Shown here piece by piece: positions 14,854 through 19,721 of a DNA stretch of 19,721 nt. The position numbers and the translations under genes were made by a program. Source of the DNA: CAYMWF01 sp964394085 [NCBI: uncultured Gemmatimonadota bacterium]. Lineage in GTDB: Bacteria; GCA-2686955; CAYMWF01. The notes below the pieces were generated by a model. That model was not told the DNA's origin, ran no database searches, and saw only the letters and a program-made list of their open reading frames with translations. How positions within the stretch are numbered: position 1 is the stretch's first letter; the number at the start of each line of letters is the position of its first letter. The DNA lies in the NCBI GenBank assembly GCA_964394085.1, contig CAYMWF010000088.1, positions 1-19,721 on the forward strand, read 5' to 3'.

Positions 14854-15729
14854 TTACCAGTCCGGTCGTGTTTCGCACGCTCTCACGGCCTGGTTGTAAC
14901 CCCGGCGAAGCCTGCTTGTATCGATGTCGGGAGCATGTTCATCAATCAAGTCCAGAATCTCTTCGAGCATCTCCTCTAGAATTGATATACCTTCCGTCGG
15001 GCCAACATCGAAAATCTTCCGCATCCGCTCCCAGGCGAGCGCGGGTTTGATCTGCATATCCTCAAGCGCCACCTCAACCCACCTCGGTTCATCCGGCGCA
15101 TAGTAGAGCCTGTTCAAACCGCCGAGTATTCCGAGGATATTCTTGAGCATGGCGCATATCCCGTCGTACACGAAAATGATGTCGCCTCTTTCCAGTCCCT
15201 GGTGCATAAGGACGCCTCTCTGGATGAATCCCATGTAACGGCGCACCGTTTTCTCAGCAAGCTCCTTGGGGTATACCGACAGCTTTTCCCGCCATTCTTC
15301 GTATAACTCTTCGCCGTACAGGGCTTCCGCCTCGATAAAACCTCCGATCGATTTAATCATACTCGCTTCAGGCTGGAATTCCCGGATCACCGAATCCGTC
15401 CACTTTTCCCACGAATCGATAGTGCAGTGCGCCACATCGACCTTAAGGGTGTCGAAATAATAGGTTTCGAGGAATACATCCGGGCCCATCCTGCGAAGGT
15501 CGAATCGTTCACGGCCTTTCGGGCCGAGCGGAACTGTTTCGAGCCATTCTTCATCGATTCGATCCCAGTATACTATTATGTCCAGGTCGGAGTAGCTGTC
15601 GGACAGCCCTCTTGGCGGTGAACCGCCCAACGCTATCATCTTGATCCCGTCATGGGTCGAGTATACTTCACTGATACGGCCGGCGAGCTCTATCCGCCAG
15701 GCGCTGGCTTCGTTAAGCTTCTTTTGCAT
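14854..15729 (-). CDS. Nucleotidyltransferase-fold protein (DNA polymerase beta superfamily)
   Basis: The 291-residue cytoplasmic protein begins with the polymerase-beta-type motif LGGSPPRGLSDSYSDLDI. G35-G-S37 binds the nucleotide triphosphate and D48-x-D50 with D98 (LKVDVAH) form the metal-binding carboxylate triad, all present, so it should be catalytically competent. The rest (about 110-290) is helical and resembles the DUF4037/aminoglycoside-adenylyltransferase type of helper domain, but no exact family is claimed. GAGGAG eight bases before the ATG fixes the start. It is the first gene of the minus-strand operon, 81 bases before the hydrolase. Possible jobs include adenylylation of a small molecule or protein; the target cannot be deduced from sequence. 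Confidence 0.8.
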   Translation of the reverse strand: MQKKLNEASAWRIELAGRISEVYSTHDGIKMIALGGSPPRGLSDSYSDLDIIVYWDRIDEEWLETVPLGPKGRERFDLRRMGPDVFLETYYFDTLKVDVAHCTIDSWEKWTDSVIREFQPEASMIKSIGGFIEAEALYGEELYEEWREKLSVYPKELAEKTVRRYMGFIQRGVLMHQGLERGDIIFVYDGICAMLKNILGILGGLNRLYYAPDEPRWVEVALEDMQIKPALAWERMRKIFDVGPTEGISILEEMLEEILDLIDEHAPDIDTSRLRRGYNQAVRACETRPDW

Positions 15730-16049
15730 CCTTCTGCTCCTCGTGGAAATAGACTGAAATCAAATAAGATAACATATTAACATGAAAATCAGAGCCGGGC
15801 TCACACGATTCTCTCAATTTCGAAACACCTTTCGATCATAGAGGGGTCTGTGTACCCCGCCGTCCTCAGGCAAGAGCCCATAACAACCCTTTATCCGCTT
15901 GAATCACGCCCGGTACTTCCGTAACCTGCGGCAGGTATCAGTGAATAAGTTCTCGGATCCGTGCCGGATCAGGAAATCGCAATAACGTTCATAAACCGTT
16001 TTTTTAAACTGAATTGAGCTACCCAGGGATACCCGCCGACGAAAAAAAT
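15730..16049. other. Divergent intergenic region with three short dyads
   Basis: This 320-base gap lies between the minus-strand operon and the TMTC-like gene. It contains an AT-rich stretch at about 15750-15790 that could hold the minus-strand promoter, although no good -35/-10 pair was found. It also holds the dyads GAGCC-G-GGCTC (15792-15802), GGGGT-CTGTGT-ACCCC (15843-15858) and ACCTGC-G-GCAGGT (15924-15936). Just upstream of the TMTC gene is a run of seven T. No ORF or RNA gene was seen. Confidence 0.5.
15899..15936 (+). promoter_or_regulatory. Weak promoter candidate overlapped by a palindromic operator-like site
   Basis: TTGAAT (15899-15904) is followed after 17 bases by TAACCT (15922-15927), facing the TMTC-like gene about 120 bases downstream. 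The -10 match is poor. The 13-base palindrome ACCTGC-G-GCAGGT (15924-15936) overlaps the -10, the layout of a repressor operator. Low confidence; other promoters may exist in this gap. Confidence 0.22.
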
Positions 16050-17984
16050 ATGTCGAAAAGCTCTCAAAAGAAAAAAAAAGTCAAACCGGATGCAAAGATA
16101 AGAACCGTATCGCAGGGCGGAACGGCGATCAGTTTAATTCTAGTGTTCCTGGTAGGAGCCGCCGCCCTGGCTGCTTTCGGTTCTTCAGTCCGTGGCGTTT
16201 TCGTCTGGGACGACGAATACGTTGTTCGCCAGAACCTGTTTATTAAAAGCTGCGCCAACCTTCGTCACCTCGCGACCGGGGAATATTTTGCTCCCGCCGG
16301 CAAGGGCCATTACACCCGCTCCGGCGAAGAGAGTTACAGGCCGGTTGTGACCCTGACCCACTTCATCGATTATGCGCTGTTCGGAATGACTCCGGCTGGA
16401 TACCATGCCGTGAACGTGATGTTGCACGTGCTTGTCTGCATCGTGCTCTATTTTCTGCTTATTTCATTGGGTACAGGAAGAGCGGGTGCGGCCGCAGGTG
16501 CGGCGCTTTTCGCGGTGCACCCCGTACATAGTGAAACGGTGAACATGATTTCGTACAGGGAGGATCTCCTCGCCGGTCTGTTCACCGTCCTCGCTTTTTA
16601 CGCATGGGAAAAACGACGCACCGCCGCAAGTGTGACTTTCTACGCCCTGGCCCTCCTATCGAAGGAGATGGCCCTGGCGTTTCTACCATTGGTCGCCGCG
16701 CGGGAAATCCTGCGAACCTCCAGGTCATCCTCACCCAGGCCTGCGTCAACCCGCGGCGTCCGAAAACAGATTCCGCCGGCGCCGAAAAAGACATCGCGAA
16801 CTCCTATCGGTCGGCTGGACTCCGCAGCGATCCGGATGTTTCTCCTGCTCACAATGATTACAGTTCTTTATCTCATTATCTTGTTCTTTGCTTTCCCTGC
16901 TGCACCGCCGCGTCAGGCGACCTATCCGGGCGGTTCGTTCGCCACGGGTATGGCGACGATGGCCCGGGTGCTGGGTCATTACATGTGCCTGGCTGCGTTC
17001 CCCTTTCATCTTCGCGTCGATTACGCATTCCCGGCATCCACGGGCCTGATAGACCCTGCGGCCATGTTATCACTGGCAGTTGCAATCCTCGTTATAGCCG
17101 CCGCTCTTCGCGCTCCCATGCGGCACCCCGCGCCGTTTCTTCTCATCTGGTTCTTCCTTGCCCTGATGCCGGTCAGCGGAATCTATCCTATTACGAATTT
17201 TATCGCTGAACGGTACCTGTATATTCCCCTGATGGGAATCTGCGGCGCGGCGGGAACCGGTCTGGCGATACTTTTCTCGGATCGGAATAAAAGCCTCCGT
17301 ATAGCGGGAATCCTGCTGACCGGCATAATCATCGGTGCAGGAATTCTCCAAAACATCAACCGGAATCGCGCATGGCGGGCCGAGGAAAAATTCTATCTCG
17401 AGATGGTCCGGAGCTGTCCTGAAAGCTACCGCGGATACTCCGGACTCGGCGTGGTGCGCTACCGGCAGGGACGCCTGGAAGAAGCCGAGGACGCCCTCAC
17501 CCGGTCGATAGAACTAAAACCCGATCACACCATAGCGATGCATAATCTGGGAAACGTTAAACAGGGTCTGGGTGACCAGGCCGGAGCGGTCGAGGTGTTC
17601 CGTCGCGTCATCGAGCTCAATCCGACCTTCGCTGAATCACGTTACCAGCTGGCTCTTATATATAAATCGCGAGGTGATGTGAAAGCAGCGGAAGAGGAGT
17701 TGCTCCGTGTTTTATCGATAAACAGCAATTTCATACCCGCGCGGTTCATTCTCGGTGTGATATTCCAGGACAGGGGAGATTTCGAAGAGGCGGCAAATAT
17801 ATACGAGTCGATACTCACCCTGGATCCATCCTATGCAAAAGCCCTGAAGAACCTCGGAATACTTCATCTGTACAGATTCGGCGACCGGCAAACCGCATCA
17901 ATATACCTCAAGAAGTACCTGGCTCTTGTGCCGGGAGATCCGCAACGGGACACTATCCTGGCTGAAATCGATTCCGCAAAATGA
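16050..17984 (+). CDS. TMTC-like GT-C membrane protein with C-terminal TPR repeats
   Basis: From ATG 16050 the protein has 644 residues. A lysine-rich cytoplasmic start including KKKKVK leads into TM1. The following loop carries GVFVWDDEYVVRQN with D54-D55-E56, the acidic pair expected in the first periplasmic loop of GT-C glycosyltransferases. It is followed by about ten TMs with a basic cytoplasmic loop near residue 240 (TSRSSSPRPASTRG). SYRPVVTLTHFIDYALFG and HPVHSETVNMISYREDLLAG are signatures of the TMTC/DUF1736 group. Residues of about 460-640 form about five TPRs (e.g. GVVRYRQGRLEEAEDAL). Homologues in animals are O-mannosyltransferases; a bacterial polyprenyl-sugar-dependent protein glycosyltransferase is plausible but unproven. 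A TTG 12 codons upstream is an alternative start; neither has a clear ribosome site. A run of nine A at 16071-16079 lies in the early coding region. Confidence 0.85.
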   Translation: MSKSSQKKKKVKPDAKIRTVSQGGTAISLILVFLVGAAALAAFGSSVRGVFVWDDEYVVRQNLFIKSCANLRHLATGEYFAPAGKGHYTRSGEESYRPVVTLTHFIDYALFGMTPAGYHAVNVMLHVLVCIVLYFLLISLGTGRAGAAAGAALFAVHPVHSETVNMISYREDLLAGLFTVLAFYAWEKRRTAASVTFYALALLSKEMALAFLPLVAAREILRTSRSSSPRPASTRGVRKQIPPAPKKTSRTPIGRLDSAAIRMFLLLTMITVLYLIILFFAFPAAPPRQATYPGGSFATGMATMARVLGHYMCLAAFPFHLRVDYAFPASTGLIDPAAMLSLAVAILVIAAALRAPMRHPAPFLLIWFFLALMPVSGIYPITNFIAERYLYIPLMGICGAAGTGLAILFSDRNKSLRIAGILLTGIIIGAGILQNINRNRAWRAEEKFYLEMVRSCPESYRGYSGLGVVRYRQGRLEEAEDALTRSIELKPDHTIAMHNLGNVKQGLGDQAGAVEVFRRVIELNPTFAESRYQLALIYKSRGDVKAAEEELLRVLSINSNFIPARFILGVIFQDRGDFEEAANIYESILTLDPSYAKALKNLGILHLYRFGDRQTASIYLKKYLALVPGDPQRDTILAEIDSAK

Positions 17985-18028
17985 AGGTGGAATCCAGGCG
18001 GGAGACCTAACGGAAGGAGACCGGTCGG

Positions 18029-18412
18029 ATGAACCAGGAAACCGGTAAAGAACAGACAATCATCGAGCTGCTGGATCACTTGCTCTTCTGGGCAATCTGC
18101 CTGTTATCAGTGTACTGGATCGTTCTTGCTCTTTTCTCAGACGGGATACTCGAACTCGAAGCAATATCCGCCGCTCCCGGTATCGTCATGCTGATCGTGG
18201 TGGTCTGGGCCAGACGAAGCCGGAAAGGGGCCGTCGCTGTTTTATTGCTGGGCCTGCTTGTTTTGATCGCCGTCGTAACTCAAAAAAGAATCATCTCGCT
18301 AAACAATGCAGCCCACCTGGCCGGACCTATCCTCGCCATATCCTACGGCTTGCTGAAAATATTTTCCCCGCACCCGGAATTATTCCGGGGCGGGGACAGT
18401 GCAGGGAGTTGA
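18029..18412 (+). CDS. Small four-helix membrane protein of unknown function
   Basis: The 127-residue protein is not recognised. It has four predicted hydrophobic helices, roughly at 18-37 (LLFWAICLLSVYWIVLALF), 45-61 (SAAPGIVMLIVVVWA), 67-84 (AVAVLLLGLLVLIAVV) and 93-112 (AHLAGPILAISYGLLKIF). Short polar termini and the arginine-rich ARRSRKG between helices two and three suggest an orientation with that loop in the cytoplasm. AAGGAG nine bases before the ATG gives a firm start. It lies 44 bases after the TMTC-like gene and probably shares its transcript, so it may assist that membrane glycosyltransferase; this is inference from position only. No catalytic motif is visible. A strong GC hairpin overlaps its last codons. 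Confidence 0.75.
   Translation: MNQETGKEQTIIELLDHLLFWAICLLSVYWIVLALFSDGILELEAISAAPGIVMLIVVVWARRSRKGAVAVLLLGLLVLIAVVTQKRIISLNNAAHLAGPILAISYGLLKIFSPHPELFRGGDSAGS
18366..18395. terminator. GC-rich hairpin at the end of the small membrane gene
   Basis: CCCCG-CA-CCCGGAA, loop TTA, TTCCGGG-G-CGGGG: two stems of five and seven base pairs joined by a small asymmetric bulge. It lies within the last codons of the plus-strand gene. On the plus strand no T-run follows. On the minus strand it is followed by AAAATATTTTC, so it might better end the opposing transcript. Function uncertain. Confidence 0.35.
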
Positions 18413-18428
18413 TTCCTTTCCAGTGGGT

Positions 18429-18466
18429 GGGTGCGCGATTCTTACAAAGTAATACTATACGCACCC
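18429..18466. terminator. Possible bidirectional hairpin between convergent genes
   Basis: GGGTGCG (18429-18435) pairs with CGCACCC (18460-18466), and within the loop TTAC pairs with GTAA around AAA. It is centred in the 68-base gap between the converging small-membrane and beta-helix genes, where a bidirectional terminator is expected. The long internal loop and lack of T-tracts weaken the case. Confidence 0.3.
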
Positions 18467-18480
18467 GTGTTGGCTTATCC

Positions 18481-19721
18481 TTAATCCTCGCGGGTAACGT
18501 CTACAATCCTACCCGTGATATCATACAGGTCCCAGGGAGTTACACCCACTCGTCCATAGACATTGTGAAGTCCGACACGTCCACCCGGGAAATCCACCCG
18601 GGAAGCTTCCAGGGTTGTAACGCCTTCATAGATCCTGCCTCCGACGAGGTAGATATTTCCGATGAAATACCACCGTCCATCCGGACCATCAACCTCGATG
18701 CTTGCGCGGGTATAGAGGTCGTTCGGAGTATGGTTCGTAAGAGTGAAATGGACGTCAACGGATTCCCCGACCAACACGGTCTCCGGCAGTTCCCCGAGTT
18801 CGAAGCTGACGCTCGGATATTCAGGTAATGTGTATTCGTATGCTCCGATGTCGATCCTTTCGCCGCCTTCCTCCGGGACTTCGTCATCCGGGTCTCCTCC
18901 GTTGATACAGGGGGATGTCGGTTTGAGGTAGTAATTACCGGTGAGGGTATCAGCGATCATCGGGTCGACGAACAGGTTGAGCCGTCCCACCGTCAAGTCG
19001 GTTACGTCGCCGCCGGTATTCGACCAGAAGCTGTTGAAGCTGATCCAGGGATCTGATTCGAATCCGGTGATTCCTCCTCCTTGTGTTTCTGATGCTGTAT
19101 TGAATGCAATGATATTGTTGCATATCACACCTGAGCAGGATTCAGTATACACGGCGCTTCCCGAGAGTGACGTATTCCTTAGGAAATTGTTGTTTCTTAT
19201 TTGTACTTCCCCATTCTTACTGTATATGGCACCTCCTTCCACTCGTGCGTTGTTCTCAATGAAAATGTTCCGCGAGATTTTCGGATTGGCGCCGTCGAGA
19301 AAGATGCCACCTCCACAGTCGGCGTCTCCACCGGTAATCGTGAATCCGCGAATCACTGAGTTGCCGCAACCATCTGATCCTGCAGAGGTTATGACTGATC
19401 CATTACCTCCACCGTCAATGATGGTCCAGAGCGGATTCCCGGTTGTCGACGTCAATATTATCTCCTTACCCCTGAGGTCGACATTCTCGACGTACGTGCC
19501 GGGAGAGACAACTACGTAATCTCCGGTCCATGCTGAATCGACGGCTTCCTGAATCGCTTCGAAATTTTCAGGTACTTTGAGGTGGAAGCAGCCGTACCGT
19601 TCGTCTGCCCCGGTGTCTATCCCCCCTCTGTACCCGCGGACTTCACCGTCGAAGTCGAATTCTAAACCAAGATCCAGAGCGCGGTTGATGCAGGGTGATC
19701 CGCCGGAGAGATGAACGTCCG
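18481..19721 (-). CDS. Right-handed beta-helix repeat surface protein (5' part beyond window)
   Basis: The frame is open from the right edge to TAA at 18481 and gives 412 C-terminal residues; the true start lies outside. The first residues (SGGSPCINRALD...DTGADERYG) are the end of one beta-helix module. VPENFEAIQEAVDSAWTGD, VVVSPGTYVENVDL and later GGGIFLDGANPKISRNIF and FLRNTSLSGSAVYTESC are typical coils of NosD/pectate-lyase-like beta-helices. SPCINGG and ERIDIGAYEY end a second module, the 'choice-of-anchor Q' style found in exported proteins. The last 110 residues (PETVLVGESVDVHFTLTNH...) form an Ig-like domain with conserved WDLYDITG near the end. Probably a cell-surface or secreted protein; ligand unknown. 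An in-frame TTG at 19455 is not a start, since the module continues upstream without a stop. Confidence 0.87.
   Translation of the reverse strand, partial: DVHLSGGSPCINRALDLGLEFDFDGEVRGYRGGIDTGADERYGCFHLKVPENFEAIQEAVDSAWTGDYVVVSPGTYVENVDLRGKEIILTSTTGNPLWTIIDGGGNGSVITSAGSDGCGNSVIRGFTITGGDADCGGGIFLDGANPKISRNIFIENNARVEGGAIYSKNGEVQIRNNNFLRNTSLSGSAVYTESCSGVICNNIIAFNTASETQGGGITGFESDPWISFNSFWSNTGGDVTDLTVGRLNLFVDPMIADTLTGNYYLKPTSPCINGGDPDDEVPEEGGERIDIGAYEYTLPEYPSVSFELGELPETVLVGESVDVHFTLTNHTPNDLYTRASIEVDGPDGRWYFIGNIYLVGGRIYEGVTTLEASRVDFPGGRVGLHNVYGRVGVTPWDLYDITGRIVDVTRED

Overview
The window looks like one contig of a Gram-negative, fairly GC-rich bacterium. The evidence is secreted beta-propeller and beta-helix proteins with FlgD/Ig-like C-terminal domains, lipoprotein-like signal peptides, a TMTC-type membrane protein with TPRs, and clear Shine-Dalgarno sites. 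This mix is typical of uncultured FCB-related lineages (Krumholzibacteriota, Eisenbacteria and Latescibacterota type), but that placement is inference from protein style, not a phylogenetic result. No rRNA, tRNA, transposase, integrase or CRISPR array was seen.

Layout. Bases 1-146 hold the tail of a Gfo/Idh/MocA oxidoreductase. They are followed by a GC-rich tandem-repeat spacer and a GNAT acetyltransferase on the minus strand (324-896). A long plus-strand run then covers 1159-10469: an S41 peptidase; an FAD phytoene-desaturase/saturase-like enzyme translationally coupled to an FNR/2Fe-2S reductase; an ArsP-type (DUF318) permease; a redox-active disulfide protein; a secreted thioredoxin; a short CcdA-type membrane protein; a carboxymuconolactone-decarboxylase-fold protein; and a Trm11-like SAM methyltransferase. 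A 91-bp tandem array (10471-10875) separates this run from a converging minus-strand operon (15729 to 10876): nucleotidyltransferase, alpha/beta hydrolase, PQQ-type beta-propeller, FG-GAP/VCBS propeller. Divergent from it are a TMTC-like GT-C membrane protein with TPRs and a small four-helix membrane protein (16050-18412). The right edge holds the C-terminal 412 residues of a large right-handed beta-helix surface protein on the minus strand.

How the genes may work together. The best candidate system is 6156-9004. A two-repeat permease with a CSC motif, a small CQKC disulfide protein, an exported CIPC thioredoxin and a two-cysteine CcdA protein form a cytoplasm-to-periplasm thiol relay tied to an exporter. 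The order resembles organoarsenical ArsP/arsEFG-type clusters, but no ArsR or ArsC is present, so the substrate is unproven. Next to it, 3438-6121 looks like an NAD(P)H-to-FAD electron chain for a reductive or isomerising polyene enzyme. A separate theme is that at least four unrelated-period intergenic tandem arrays (about 40, 30, 91 and 51 bp) occur within 20 kb.
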